In this document: piece by piece, positions 53,389-63,149 of the stretch
Layout: every line of letters begins with the position of its first letter
How positions within the stretch are numbered: position 1 is the first letter of the stretch
Source of the DNA: Saprospiraceae bacterium
GTDB taxonomy: Bacteria > Bacteroidota > Bacteroidia > Chitinophagales > Saprospiraceae
Reading direction: 5' to 3'
DNA: 64,000 bases
Assembly (NCBI GenBank): GCA_029263015.1
Contig: JAJCYI010000242.1
Coordinates: forward strand, 17,290-81,289
Program-made: the position numbers and the translations under genes
The notes under the pieces: generated by a model
Told to the model about the DNA's origin: nothing
The model's input: only the letters and a program-made list of their open reading frames with translations
Databases searched by the model: none

Positions 53389-53421
53389 AGAGCTGTTAGC
53401 ACCTGGAGTGCTAACAGCTCT
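53389..53421. terminator. Terminator hairpin downstream of the alpha-2-macroglobulin gene
   Basis: Perfect 14-bp arms at 53,389-53,402 and 53,408-53,421 (AGAGCTGTTAGCAC and its complement) with a 5-nt loop CTGGA, 6 bp beyond the stop codon of the minus-strand gene. Confidence 0.85.
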
Positions 53422-53427
53422 AAATTA

Positions 53428-56400
53428 TTACAATTCCACCTCACTCACCACTTCCACCCATTCGCCCGGCACCCGAGCATAAATATTTTCATCGTACATC
53501 GCCGAGCAATTCACTGCGGGAAGGTAATACCTGCCTGGATAAGCTGCATTCAGCCTGACCCGATAGGTTAACCGTTGGCTTCGCTTAATGTCAAAATAAG
53601 TGAACACCCGGTCGTCACGAATGTCCTGATATTCAGGTACGCTGGTATTGTTGAACTCATCAAAATTGTAAAGCCTCGCATTGAGGATTTCCCAGCCTGA
53701 AGGGAAGATTTGGGTCAATGCCATTTCATCAAAATCAATGGCCCGGCTGCCAGGGTGGAAAACCGAAACCTCAGCAATAAAATCAGTCCCTTGTGGAATG
53801 CTCGAAGGGTCAAGTTGCTGACCGTCGTTGTTGCGATAGGTCACGTTGATCTGGAGGTGGTTATTGGCTGCGGTTTCTTCTCCTGTCAAAGGTTGTCCGC
53901 TCATTATCAGGCGGGCAAACAAGACCCCATTTCCTGAATTTGTCACATTCAACGAGCGTCCACCTAACTCACTCGGTATTTCAATTTGCATGATCGGAGT
54001 GGTGCTCCCAGCATCAACTACCTGCCCGTTGGGCAACTGGTAGGTAAATTTGAACTCGTCGCCGACCCCGGAATTGCCCACGAATTTACCAATGGCGAGC
54101 AAAGCGAAAGCTGTCGTTTGGGTACTGTACCAAAAGCCATCACTCAGGCGTTCTGCAATGTCCCGCATATTTTCAGCGGCAGTAGTCATATCACCCAACA
54201 AGGTCTGGGTTTCGAGGATCATGGACTCGTCGCGCAGACTTGAGCCATACGTCCAGCCCCAATTATTATATGGAGCAACATTGACAGGGAGACCGTTCGC
54301 CAATTGCTGCCCGACTTCTTTTTTACCAGAAAGGGCATAAGCCGCAGCCAACCGCCAGCGGGCTTCATTGCTGAGATTATTCATTTCACGCAGGCGGTTC
54401 ATCGCACCTTGCTCAGGTTTGTCGGCCAGCGCTAGTGTGTACAGACGGTATGCCTGATCGAGTTCTGTCCAACTGCGCTGGTTGCCTCGGTGGCCTGGGT
54501 CCCAACGGTTGGCAGTCGTTTTTTGGAATTTTACAAAACGGTCAATCATATTTTGCGGAACGGCATATCCTGCATTTTTTGCTTCCAACAGGAAATGCCC
54601 CGCATAATTGGTGCCCCAGGCATTATAGTCACGCCCGGGCCAATAAGTAAATCCACCAGCGGGCATTTGGAAATTCTTCAACCGGTTAATCGTCGCTTCC
54701 ACATTATTGGAAACCTGTTCCTTTTGATCCTCGGTCAGTTCCATCAATTTTCCAACATACAGTTGCGGGAAGCCAGAAGAAGTGGTTTGTTCGATACAAC
54801 CATGCGGATAGCGGAGCAGGTAATTGAGCCGCTCACCCAATTTCAAGGGCGGAATGTTTGACACTTCGAGCACCCCCGTATTTGTGCCCGGCGAGCCGAC
54901 AGGAAGGATCTCTTGCGACCAGTTTTCTCCCTCCTGGAGCATGCCTGCATAGACATTGGTAACATATGGGTTGGGGTTGCGAACATCTATTTCTATCTCC
55001 TGGGAAGCCTTTTCGCCAGCACCACTGGCAGTGATTTTAAACTTGGCTATGCCAATCTGATCTCCAACTTTCAGGTCGAAATAGACCATTTCCTCACCAG
55101 GACTGCCGAATTGCAAATGTTTGGTTTTACCACCAGAAATATTAACCAAACCAGTGGTTTCGCTCAATTGCACATCCACGTCTTTCACTTTTTTGTCCAT
55201 CGCAAATATGCTGACCGGCAAACGCAACGATTCACCTGGGCCGAGCACCCTCGGCAGTGTTGCCAAAGCCATGAGCGGTTTTTTAACGGGAACGATCTTT
55301 TCGATTTTGCCATAAGCGGCATCTTCGTTGGCAGCCACTAACATCACCCGCACGGCACCGACGTAGTTCGGCATTTTGAATGTATGCTTTTTCTTTCCAC
55401 CATCTAAGTAAAATGGCCCAGCATGGAGCACCACAGGGACAAAACGGTTGGCATTTTTCCGCTCAGCGGGAGCATTTGTTTCGCCGTCGCCACCGATGCT
55501 GAGAATGCGCTCAAGGTCTCCGCCATAAGCCCCCAGTACATAATCGTACAAGTCCCAGGTTTTTACACCCAGCGCCTCACGGGCATAGAGCACGCTGTGT
55601 GGATCTGGTGTTTTGAAATTGGTCAGGCCGAGTAAGCCTTCATCCACCACGGCAATGGTATAAGCCATTGGCTCGTCGTTTTCTTCACGGACTTCAATGG
55701 TAAATTCTTGTTCTGGTTTTAGCTCGTCCAGCATTGCCATGGTTGGTTTCAGCACTGTTTCTGGGTCTTCGACATCTATTGGCAAAACACCATACATGCG
55801 AATGGGGAGATCATTGTTAGATTGGCCATGTGGCTGAATCAAACTGACATGTGCATAAACCGTGGGCGACATTTTGGCGGTAGCCTCAAATTCGAATTTG
55901 TTCTCGCCCTTCTTGGCTTTTTTCCAAAATGAATCAATGACTTTTGAACCCGTTTCGAGCGTGATGAGCACCCGTCCGGATTCTCCGGCTGGCACGGTGA
56001 TTTCAATGTCGTCCCCCACTTCATATTTCTCTTTGGATGCCGTGAAACTCATCATTGCAGCCTCCTGCTTTTGGGCGATGCTGTTGCCATCGTCCCCATA
56101 CCAAGGGTAACCAGCATAAAAGTAATCGCCCGAGCAATGGCCACTTTCGGTATCGCAGACCCTCACCAAATAGCGCCCCCAAGTATCAACACTTGCGTTC
56201 CAGGTTGCCTCCCCATCTTTGCCAGTCCGCAGGCTCGTGGTTTCCATGGCATTGAAATGGTTGCTGGAATTGTACTGAGTGGCACTGCCATCGTAACTAT
56301 CCCACCACCAGCGCCACTCGACCCGGTAAAGGCCAATACTGAGGTTTTTATCGGATAGTGGATTGCCGTTTTCATCTAAACAAGAAAAACTGATCGAGCC

Positions 56401-59067
56401 ATCTGTGCCGATGTCCAAACGCTTTTCGCCATATTTATTTTGAGGGATTTTCACCCCGGCATAAGAGGCATAAGGGCTGTATGGCATGGAGGTGGTCCAG
56501 AAACTGAAATCACCTCCTTTTTCAAATGCCCTGGCCCGGAAACTTGCTTTGAGCATTCCAGGGGCTTTGGTGTTTTTATCATAGAGGTTGGTGGTAAAAC
56601 TGGCAGCACCGTTCTTGTCAGTTTGACCATCATAAATGACAACCGGTTCTGAATAAATGTACCTTGCAGGATCGTCAAATTCATACTCCTTGAATTTCGG
56701 AAATTCCGTATTCGTTTGCCGCAGCTCAGATTCCACGATGGTTTTCAAATCTTTCCCAGCCGCGCCGTGCAGCCAGTTTACCTGAATTTTCACATCGGTG
56801 GGTTCGTTTTGGGCAGAAAGGGTTTCGCTACCAAAATCAAGGTCAATTTTGAGGCGGTTTGGTTTTACGGTCTCTATTTTTATGCTTTTTGTGAAAACCG
56901 CCCCGCCCGCTTTCACCGTCGCCAGCCAATTGCCAGTTGGGTCGTCGGCATCGGTGCCGACAGGCAATGGGTAAAGGTTTTCGATGTTTTTGGTAGTCAC
57001 CGTTTTGTACTGCAACTGCCCCCTCGAATCCACCAGTTCAAATGAGATCGGGTAATTCACCGGCAGCTTTGCCTCCTTGTCCTCTAAAATAAAATTCAGG
57101 AACAAACTGTCCCCTGGTCGCCAAACCCCACGGTCGCCGTATAGATAACCTTTCAAACCTTTTTGTGTCACGGCACCTGCCACATCAAAGCGGGAAAGTG
57201 ACAGTGAATTGCCGTCGGCAGTTTTCAAATAACCGCGTTCTTCTTCTGTTTTAGCTATTATCAAAAATGGTTTTTTCGGTAAAACAACTTCTGCTATCCC
57301 ATCGCCATTGGTCTCTCCTGTTCCGATCAATTGCTGCTGGAAATCGTAAAATTCGACTGTTGCCTGGCTCACTTCATTGGTCGTGCGCAAATCGGATACC
57401 GCCACGAACATGGGGTACTCGCGGTTGGCATCGGGGTTGCCACCTTTGGCTGTAATGCCCAAGTTGGAGGACAGTATATTTGACGAAACAAAATTGTCGT
57501 AATTGTAATAAGCAGAGTAACAAGGGTTTTCCCGGTGCTGCCAACGGAAGCCGCTGTAATAACCATCCATGCCATAATAATCGCCCCAAAAACTGCGTAT
57601 TTCACCATTCTCGTCCAAATGGCTTCGCTGGCTAACTTCTTTTAGATTTTCTCCTTTTTTACGGTTATTGCAATGATAAACGGCGTATTCTGGGCGGAAG
57701 CCAATACGTACCTGGTAAATAGCATTTGGATCGGTCTCAAAGAGCTTGTTCAGGTCGAGTGCATATCTTGTCCAAGCAGATGAATTGGCATTCGGATTTA
57801 ATCCCAAAAGCGGAACCATTTGCTGTCGGACGACCCGCCCCACCCTATTGAGTTCGTAGTCGTTGCTGCCATCGAGGTCGCTTGTTTGCAGGAACTGGAG
57901 AATGTTATTGTCATAAATTTTAAAAACTTCGACCTCCACTGCTTCCAAACTGATCGCTTCAAATGGCAGGATCAAGCCCTCCTCGGAGGAGGGTAAAATA
58001 ACACCCCTCCCTACCAATCTGACCTGCGGCTTCTCCTGCTCGAAATTCAATTGCCAAATAGATGACTTGCCCATCCTTGCATCTTCGGTATTTCGAATAC
58101 CAGTTCTCACTTCTATTGATTGCTCACCTGCCAAACGTCTCTGTGGATAGGCCAAAACGGTATTTCCATCTATGGTGAAATTGAAGCTTGTTCCACCATC
58201 CTGCAATTTTTCACCACGCACCGCGATCAAGCCATTCAAGTCTTGAGCAGGCAGCAATGGGTCAGAAAAATGCAATTGCACCAATTGGCTTTCGCCATCC
58301 ACCGCTTTGGCAGACATAACTGTAAAATCGCCAAGAGCAGGTACTTGGACTTCCAATTTGCCTTCGTCGTCCACATCTATCTCATCACCATCCCAACTTA
58401 CCGACAAGGTTGAGGCATCAACGCCACGGACAATATCTGAAGCAGTAAATTCATGCCGCGTACCGTCTCCATTGTGTTGCCAACTGATCGGCAATTCAGT
58501 GCGGCCTTGTTTCACCGTTAATATTTCCTCCACATCCTCTGCATCAGCACCATCATTGGTGTACAGCACTCCTTTCAAAAGTTGTTTTGTCAAATCACCA
58601 GGGTCAGCCGATTCTATGCCCAAAACCTCAACCGTGAGACCTTGACCCCGCACCAGGAAATCAAATTCAAAATATCTAGCTTCATCTGGCAGGTTGTCGA
58701 AAACTTCCCCAAGGTCAACCTTAGCAATGTAAGCTACGCCAGATTTCCATCCTTTTTTTGGAGTAAATAAAATAGTGTGGTCATCTTCCCAAATGGCCGA
58801 TCCGCGAATGGAAGGTTGGAATTCAAGAATATCACCATCAGCTTCCTCACCGATTTTTTCTTCGCCAACTGCGACTCCGGCAAACCTTACCCGGACAACG
58901 TCATTTTTTGACAGAACGCCAGAGGTGTATGCATATACATAGCTTTTTACAGCGTCAGGAATTTCCTTTGCACGAACGGGTGGTTTTTTATCGCAAGAAT
59001 TGAGTGTAAAAGAAAAAAGGAGGATAAGCAGGAGAATAGATTGGAAGTTGATTTTTATTTTCGGCAT
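53428..59067 (-). CDS. Alpha-2-macroglobulin-family lipoprotein with thioester
   Basis: A 1,879-residue periplasmic lipoprotein. The signal peptide ends in the lipobox LNSC with Cys25. MG-type beta domains fill the first two thirds. The thioester motif GCIEQ lies near residue 1,423, followed by an alpha-helical thioester domain with GGFTYWPGRD and a C-terminal receptor-like beta domain. It traps proteases by covalent thioester attachment after cleavage, protecting the envelope. The usual partner PBP1C is not next to it in this window. The gene is one of the best-conserved large features here. Confidence 0.93.
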   Translation of the reverse strand: MPKIKINFQSILLLILLFSFTLNSCDKKPPVRAKEIPDAVKSYVYAYTSGVLSKNDVVRVRFAGVAVGEEKIGEEADGDILEFQPSIRGSAIWEDDHTILFTPKKGWKSGVAYIAKVDLGEVFDNLPDEARYFEFDFLVRGQGLTVEVLGIESADPGDLTKQLLKGVLYTNDGADAEDVEEILTVKQGRTELPISWQHNGDGTRHEFTASDIVRGVDASTLSVSWDGDEIDVDDEGKLEVQVPALGDFTVMSAKAVDGESQLVQLHFSDPLLPAQDLNGLIAVRGEKLQDGGTSFNFTIDGNTVLAYPQRRLAGEQSIEVRTGIRNTEDARMGKSSIWQLNFEQEKPQVRLVGRGVILPSSEEGLILPFEAISLEAVEVEVFKIYDNNILQFLQTSDLDGSNDYELNRVGRVVRQQMVPLLGLNPNANSSAWTRYALDLNKLFETDPNAIYQVRIGFRPEYAVYHCNNRKKGENLKEVSQRSHLDENGEIRSFWGDYYGMDGYYSGFRWQHRENPCYSAYYNYDNFVSSNILSSNLGITAKGGNPDANREYPMFVAVSDLRTTNEVSQATVEFYDFQQQLIGTGETNGDGIAEVVLPKKPFLIIAKTEEERGYLKTADGNSLSLSRFDVAGAVTQKGLKGYLYGDRGVWRPGDSLFLNFILEDKEAKLPVNYPISFELVDSRGQLQYKTVTTKNIENLYPLPVGTDADDPTGNWLATVKAGGAVFTKSIKIETVKPNRLKIDLDFGSETLSAQNEPTDVKIQVNWLHGAAGKDLKTIVESELRQTNTEFPKFKEYEFDDPARYIYSEPVVIYDGQTDKNGAASFTTNLYDKNTKAPGMLKASFRARAFEKGGDFSFWTTSMPYSPYASYAGVKIPQNKYGEKRLDIGTDGSISFSCLDENGNPLSDKNLSIGLYRVEWRWWWDSYDGSATQYNSSNHFNAMETTSLRTGKDGEATWNASVDTWGRYLVRVCDTESGHCSGDYFYAGYPWYGDDGNSIAQKQEAAMMSFTASKEKYEVGDDIEITVPAGESGRVLITLETGSKVIDSFWKKAKKGENKFEFEATAKMSPTVYAHVSLIQPHGQSNNDLPIRMYGVLPIDVEDPETVLKPTMAMLDELKPEQEFTIEVREENDEPMAYTIAVVDEGLLGLTNFKTPDPHSVLYAREALGVKTWDLYDYVLGAYGGDLERILSIGGDGETNAPAERKNANRFVPVVLHAGPFYLDGGKKKHTFKMPNYVGAVRVMLVAANEDAAYGKIEKIVPVKKPLMALATLPRVLGPGESLRLPVSIFAMDKKVKDVDVQLSETTGLVNISGGKTKHLQFGSPGEEMVYFDLKVGDQIGIAKFKITASGAGEKASQEIEIDVRNPNPYVTNVYAGMLQEGENWSQEILPVGSPGTNTGVLEVSNIPPLKLGERLNYLLRYPHGCIEQTTSSGFPQLYVGKLMELTEDQKEQVSNNVEATINRLKNFQMPAGGFTYWPGRDYNAWGTNYAGHFLLEAKNAGYAVPQNMIDRFVKFQKTTANRWDPGHRGNQRSWTELDQAYRLYTLALADKPEQGAMNRLREMNNLSNEARWRLAAAYALSGKKEVGQQLANGLPVNVAPYNNWGWTYGSSLRDESMILETQTLLGDMTTAAENMRDIAERLSDGFWYSTQTTAFALLAIGKFVGNSGVGDEFKFTYQLPNGQVVDAGSTTPIMQIEIPSELGGRSLNVTNSGNGVLFARLIMSGQPLTGEETAANNHLQINVTYRNNDGQQLDPSSIPQGTDFIAEVSVFHPGSRAIDFDEMALTQIFPSGWEILNARLYNFDEFNNTSVPEYQDIRDDRVFTYFDIKRSQRLTYRVRLNAAYPGRYYLPAVNCSAMYDENIYARVPGEWVEVVSEVEL

Positions 59068-59273
59068 GGTTGGAATTGATATTAGGAATTGAGAAATTAG
59101 AAATTATATAAAATACCTTCTGAAGGAGGCGTCAAAAGCTCCAATCCCATATAGTGTAGTAGATTGATGGCTGTCGTCTCCAACTCTGGGATTTTGATGT
59201 TCCATTGTATGATTCTGGTTAATTTGCCCTAAATTAGGCAAGTTTGCAGGGGTTTTCAAATAGTACCAATTTT
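59068..59273. other. 206-bp divergent gap
   Basis: The gap holds a weak GGAATT/GAGAAATT word run at about 59,085-59,105 and possible promoters for both genes. A TTAATTTG near 59,218 is close to a -7 element for the LON-domain gene. Confidence 0.45.
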
Positions 59274-59915
59274 ATGACCACATTTCTTCCTCTATTCCCG
59301 TTGCGTTTAGTTGCTTATCCAGGCGAAGAACTAAACTTACACATCTTTGAACCACGTTACAAACAACTTATCATTGAGTGCGAAGAAAGGGATATCACGT
59401 TTGGCCTCCCTGCTTTCCTTGATGACAAGGTTTCAGCGATTGGAACTGAACTCCAATTAACCTCTATTGAAAAAAAATACAAGAACGGCGAAATGGACGT
59501 CCGTACAAAAGGGAAAGGTATTTTTAAGATAAAAGAATTTATTAAGAATCTGGATGGCCGCCTTTATTCTGGCGCCGAAGTGGAGCGTATGGATATTGAT
59601 TTAAACGGGGAATTTTTCAAATACGAGCAGATACTTGGTCAAATCACTGAACTATACGGCATCCTTAACATCCGAAAACCATTGCCCGAATTAAATGGCG
59701 AATTCAACACCTATAAGATCGGCCATCTCGTTGGTTTCAACATTGAACAAGAGTACGAAATGCTGACCATGCCAAATGAACGGCATCGCCAGGATTTCAT
59801 GATCCAACATTTCGATAAATTGATCCCAACCGCCCGGGAAATGGAAGCTCTCCGAAAAAAAGTACAGATGAACGGACATTTTAAGAATGTGCTACCTCCT
59901 GAGATTAAAGACTGA
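59274..59915 (+). CDS. LON substrate-binding-domain protein
   Basis: A 213-residue stand-alone LON N-terminal domain protein, started at ATG 59,274 (MTTFLPLFPLRLVAYPG). The signature FPLRLVAYPGEELNLHIFEPRYKQLI is the fold's opening beta sheet, followed by DVRTKGKGIFKIKEF. There is no AAA+ or Ser/Lys protease part, so it is not a LON protease but a substrate-recognition or adaptor-like protein. It is the first of four plus-strand genes; the toxin-antitoxin pair follows after 62 bp. Confidence 0.88.
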   Translation: MTTFLPLFPLRLVAYPGEELNLHIFEPRYKQLIIECEERDITFGLPAFLDDKVSAIGTELQLTSIEKKYKNGEMDVRTKGKGIFKIKEFIKNLDGRLYSGAEVERMDIDLNGEFFKYEQILGQITELYGILNIRKPLPELNGEFNTYKIGHLVGFNIEQEYEMLTMPNERHRQDFMIQHFDKLIPTAREMEALRKKVQMNGHFKNVLPPEIKD

Positions 59916-59977
59916 AGTCCCTATTGCTTGTTTTGGAATATAACCCCTGTGAAGTATATTTGTAAAAAATAGTTGTT

Positions 59978-60220
59978 ATGATAAATTGGAGAGATTACGT
60001 TGTGTCAAACAAAGAAGTTTTATTGGGCAAGCCAACTATAAAAAATACTCGCCTATCGGTTGAGTTTATCTTAAAATTGTACGCATCAGGATGGACAGAG
60101 CAACAGATACTTGAAAATTACCCCCGCCTTACGAGAGATTCCTTGAAAGCTGTTTTTGCATACGCTTATGAGTGCTTGCAGGATGGATTGCTTTTCCCGC
60201 TAGAATCCATGGCCGCCTGA
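59978..60220 (+). CDS. DUF433 antitoxin-like protein
   Basis: An 80-residue protein of the DUF433 family: VSNKEVLLGKPTIKNTRLSV and FILKLYASGWTEQQILENYP form the compact helix-turn-helix-like core. In this family it is commonly the antitoxin for a PIN-like toxin, and the next gene encodes such a protein and overlaps its stop codon by one base (TGATG). It is expected to bind the toxin and the operon promoter. Confidence 0.9.
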   Translation: MINWRDYVVSNKEVLLGKPTIKNTRLSVEFILKLYASGWTEQQILENYPRLTRDSLKAVFAYAYECLQDGLLFPLESMAA

Positions 60221-60576
60221 TGAAATTCCTTGCCAACGAAAATTTTCCCGCCGCAAGTGTGATGGCGCTTCGCTCACTTGATTATGATGTATCTTCAGTT
60301 GCCGAAGACGTCCCTTCTATTTCTGACGAGAAAGTAATGGAAATTGCTATTGCAGAAAACAGGACTATCATCACATTCGACCGTGACTATGGGGAATTGA
60401 TCTTCAAACATGGCTATCGCCCTGCCGAAGGTGTAATTTATCTTCGCCTCGAACCCCTATATCCAGCATATCCCGCTGAGGTCATCCATAAACTTGTCCA
60501 ATCAACAGATTTTCAATTCAGTGGTGCATTGACTGTGGTGGACGTAAACCGGGTCAGGCAAAAACGTTACAAATAA
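60220..60576 (+). CDS. DUF5615 PIN-like toxin protein
   Basis: A 118-residue PIN-like domain protein from the ATG at 60,220 (MKFLANENFP). Acidic residues of the nuclease site are visible in LANENFP, VAEDVPSISDEKVMEIA and TFDRDYGEL, as in DUF5615 proteins. It is the toxin partner of the overlapping DUF433 gene; the expected activity is RNA cleavage, but family members are little tested. Translational coupling by the overlap keeps antitoxin made first. Confidence 0.88.
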   Translation: MKFLANENFPAASVMALRSLDYDVSSVAEDVPSISDEKVMEIAIAENRTIITFDRDYGELIFKHGYRPAEGVIYLRLEPLYPAYPAEVIHKLVQSTDFQFSGALTVVDVNRVRQKRYK

Positions 60577-60635
60577 AAATATAAGGGGGATTTAAGAAAT
60601 AGCATAATCCGTCTGAACAAAAACTATAATTAAGC

Positions 60636-61454
60636 ATGGAAGCTTTTTTGACCTTTTTTGAAAACATGACCTCCATCCAAAAATTGGCGTGGGTATTTAT
60701 TTGCCTAACTATCGGCTGGATATTGGAAGGTGGTTTTCCATTTGTAAAAATGAATTATCGCAAATGGAAACACGCTGGAGTAAATTTAATTTTTCTTGCC
60801 ACTTCCATGTTGATAAATGTTCTTTTTGGATTAGCTACAGTTGGAATTTTCTTTTGGATTGGAACCAATAATTTTGGATTGTTGAATTTAATTGAATTGC
60901 CAATTTGGCTGGAGCTGCTGCTGGCAGTTATGTTCTTAGACCTTGTGGCTCAATATGTTGCCCATTATTTATTGCATACCTATAAATGGATGTGGAAATT
61001 CCACATGGTCCATCACAGTGATACTCATGTCGATGTAACGACCGGCACTCGCCATCATCCTGGAGATTATATTATTCGGGAACTATTTGCACTTATTGCC
61101 ATATTCATTGGGGGCATTCCAGTAGCTTTTTATATTATATACCGCATCTCTTCCATCTTTTTCACTTACATGACCCATATAAATATGCGCTTTCCAAGAT
61201 GGCTGGACAAAGCCATAAGTTATATTTTTATCTCACCCGATATGCACAAATTCCACCACCATTTTGAGCGGCCATGGACAGACTCAAATTTTGGTAATAT
61301 TTTTTCTTTTTGGGATCGGATATTTGGCACACTGGTTTACGATGATCCGAATAAAATAAAATATGGGTTGGATGTTTTAGAACCGACTTTGGATGAAGAT
61401 ATAATGTACCAATTTAAAATTCCATTTGACGGAAAGATAAAAACGGATTATTAG
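60636..61454 (+). CDS. Sterol desaturase / fatty acid hydroxylase family membrane enzyme
   Basis: A 272-residue membrane enzyme of the FA_hydroxylase family. It has about four transmembrane segments and the three conserved His clusters HYLLH (about 109-113), HMVHHSDTH (about 122-130) and HKFHHH (about 204-209), which bind two irons for oxygen-dependent hydroxylation or desaturation. The motif GTRHHPGD is typical of bacterial members. The substrate may be a carotenoid, lipid or fatty acid. It is co-directional with the genes before it but 59 bp away, and convergent with the hydrolase gene. Confidence 0.92.
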   Translation: MEAFLTFFENMTSIQKLAWVFICLTIGWILEGGFPFVKMNYRKWKHAGVNLIFLATSMLINVLFGLATVGIFFWIGTNNFGLLNLIELPIWLELLLAVMFLDLVAQYVAHYLLHTYKWMWKFHMVHHSDTHVDVTTGTRHHPGDYIIRELFALIAIFIGGIPVAFYIIYRISSIFFTYMTHINMRFPRWLDKAISYIFISPDMHKFHHHFERPWTDSNFGNIFSFWDRIFGTLVYDDPNKIKYGLDVLEPTLDEDIMYQFKIPFDGKIKTDY

Positions 61455-61509
61455 GTGAGGAGTCAGGCTTGAGAGGTCAGGGTCAGGGGTCAGGGGTCCA
61501 TAAAACAAG
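61455..61509. repeat. Heptamer word array in a convergent gap
   Basis: GTCAGGG-type heptamers fill about 61,460-61,500 between the two convergent stop codons. The same word appears at 9,207-9,235 and about 9,410. Confidence 0.75.
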
Positions 61510-62283
61510 TCAATTGACGGGATAAAACAATTTACTAATAAAAGATTTTCCTACTTTATAATATTGCCAGTTATTTTCTGAATATCTCAACCGGTCGGCA
61601 ATTATATACAACACAGACGGGTTGACGCCAAACCCTAAATGGCTTCCATACACTCGAACATTTTGATGGATTTTATCTTCTGTAATTTCCATGCAGACTT
61701 CCCAAGGAATTATACCATCCTCTTTGGAATAAATAGCAGTGGTTGGCACAGGAGCAGGATTTGGCAAATCAGCCAAAACATCCGCTCCTATTTCAGGTGT
61801 CCCTTCTTTTTCTTTTATCCTATTATATAACCACCTGGCATTATTGGGTTCAGTAGCACCATTGAAAGGTGAACCCATTGAGATAACTTGACTTATTTTA
61901 TCTTTATTTTCTTTTGCTAATTGGCGGGCATAAACGCCACCCAAACTCCATCCAATCAAAGTCACTTTTTGATTGTGCTTTTTAAATAAAAAATCGATTT
62001 TTTCAGCAATAAATTCAAGGTCATCAAAATCTGCAAGATTCCTTCCCAGTCCCCAATCATAAGAGACATAGCCTAATTTGTTGATGAATTTCCTCATCTG
62101 CCCTGTGGAAAGGCCACTGCCCATAAAACCAGGAATGACAAGTACAGGGTGACCATCTCCCTCATTACCATATTTGTAAAAAAAACGAAAAACGAAACAG
62201 GAAATCATTTCCAATATCGCCCTCAACCCATCGGTGAGATGCAAAAACATTGAAGGTTTTTTTATCTTATTTTGGCGGTGCAT
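61510..62283 (-). CDS. Alpha/beta hydrolase, lipase/acyltransferase-like
   Basis: A 257-residue hydrolase. LVIPGFMGSG (48-57) is the oxyanion strand, GWSLGG with Ser113 the nucleophile elbow, and GSHLGFGVNPS the C-terminal His region. No signal peptide, though a hydrophobic stretch (about 22-40) could associate it with the membrane. It resembles PGAP1-like or acetyltransferase-like hydrolases used for lipid or ester turnover. Convergent with the sterol-desaturase-family gene; a functional link with it is possible but unproven. Confidence 0.85.
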   Translation of the reverse strand: MHRQNKIKKPSMFLHLTDGLRAILEMISCFVFRFFYKYGNEGDGHPVLVIPGFMGSGLSTGQMRKFINKLGYVSYDWGLGRNLADFDDLEFIAEKIDFLFKKHNQKVTLIGWSLGGVYARQLAKENKDKISQVISMGSPFNGATEPNNARWLYNRIKEKEGTPEIGADVLADLPNPAPVPTTAIYSKEDGIIPWEVCMEITEDKIHQNVRVYGSHLGFGVNPSVLYIIADRLRYSENNWQYYKVGKSFISKLFYPVN

Positions 62284-62482
62284 TTATGAATAAAACTCAA
62301 GCTGCGATGAATTTAATTTTGGCAGACTCAATGTATATCGAATCCCCTGATTCGCTGTCATAGCCTGCTAACGGGCGAATCTGGGGATTCGCTATACATT
62401 CATCGCAATTTTAGTAATAAATTAAAAAAGCTGAGCACCTAAAACAAAGATGCCCAGCAATTAAATCGACAATTTATATAAA
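62284..62482. repeat. Gap with a 26-bp near-perfect inverted repeat
   Basis: Arms 62,330-62,355 and 62,375-62,400 (AATGTATA.CGAATCCCC type) match with two mismatches. Outer TGCGATGAAT/ATTCATCGCA bases extend the pairing. No gene is seen. Confidence 0.8.
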
Positions 62483-63094
62483 TTAATTATTCGTAAATAA
62501 TTTTCTGAAACGGGAAGCACTTTCTGTCAACTGCCCTTTCATTGTTTCCATGGTATCAAAAACAATATCCTGTTGCTTTTCAGCAATTTGCATGCTACCT
62601 TTTAAAGCTTTGGCAGCAATTTTTTGCCACTTCTCTCCATTTGAAAATACGCCGTCAACAATTTCTTCTGCAGTTTCCAATGTATATTGATTTACGTTTT
62701 TAGCAGTCTTTTTCGCGTTATTCATTTTTTCAGAGAAGTCGATATTTTCTATCGTTTCTTTGGCTGTTTTAGTTGCCGAGACTACCATTTCTTTTCCGCT
62801 TTCAGTTATGTCCCCCACAATTTTTTCAGTAATTTTCCAAACCTGAGCATTGACGCTGTTGGTCGTTTTTCGGATCATGTCCACGCTTTCCGTAAAATTG
62901 ATTTTTTCACTAGCTTCTTTTACCGTTTTGGTCGCGATCAATTTCAATTCTTTTCCGTTTTCAACAATATCATCTACCACTTCTTCGGCTGTTTTATAGA
63001 CCTCTTTGTTTACTGATTTAACGGTATCCTGTATTCTATCCATGTTGGTCAGATTTGATTTTTTCACGTTCTTTTTTACAGATTTATTTGCCAT
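62483..63094 (-). CDS. Phasin-like protein with three 53-residue repeats
   Basis: A 203-residue all-helical, Lys/Glu-rich protein of the phasin/apolipoprotein type. Three repeats of 53 residues begin at about 27, 80 and 133 (SVNKEVYKTAEEVVDD, SVNAQVWKITEKIVGD, NVNQYTLETAEEIVDG). Its last part, NGEKWQKIAAKALKG then KQQDIVFDTMETMKGQ, is shared with the upstream protein encoded at 63,150. No signal peptide is present. It may coat intracellular granules or act as a cytoplasmic scaffold. It is 55 bp after its relative in the same orientation. Confidence 0.78.
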   Translation of the reverse strand: MANKSVKKNVKKSNLTNMDRIQDTVKSVNKEVYKTAEEVVDDIVENGKELKLIATKTVKEASEKINFTESVDMIRKTTNSVNAQVWKITEKIVGDITESGKEMVVSATKTAKETIENIDFSEKMNNAKKTAKNVNQYTLETAEEIVDGVFSNGEKWQKIAAKALKGSMQIAEKQQDIVFDTMETMKGQLTESASRFRKLFTNN

Positions 63095-63149
63095 GATTAT
63101 TTTATTTAATTATTATTTATTGGTTCGGTTTTATTAGTATGGGTTAGTT

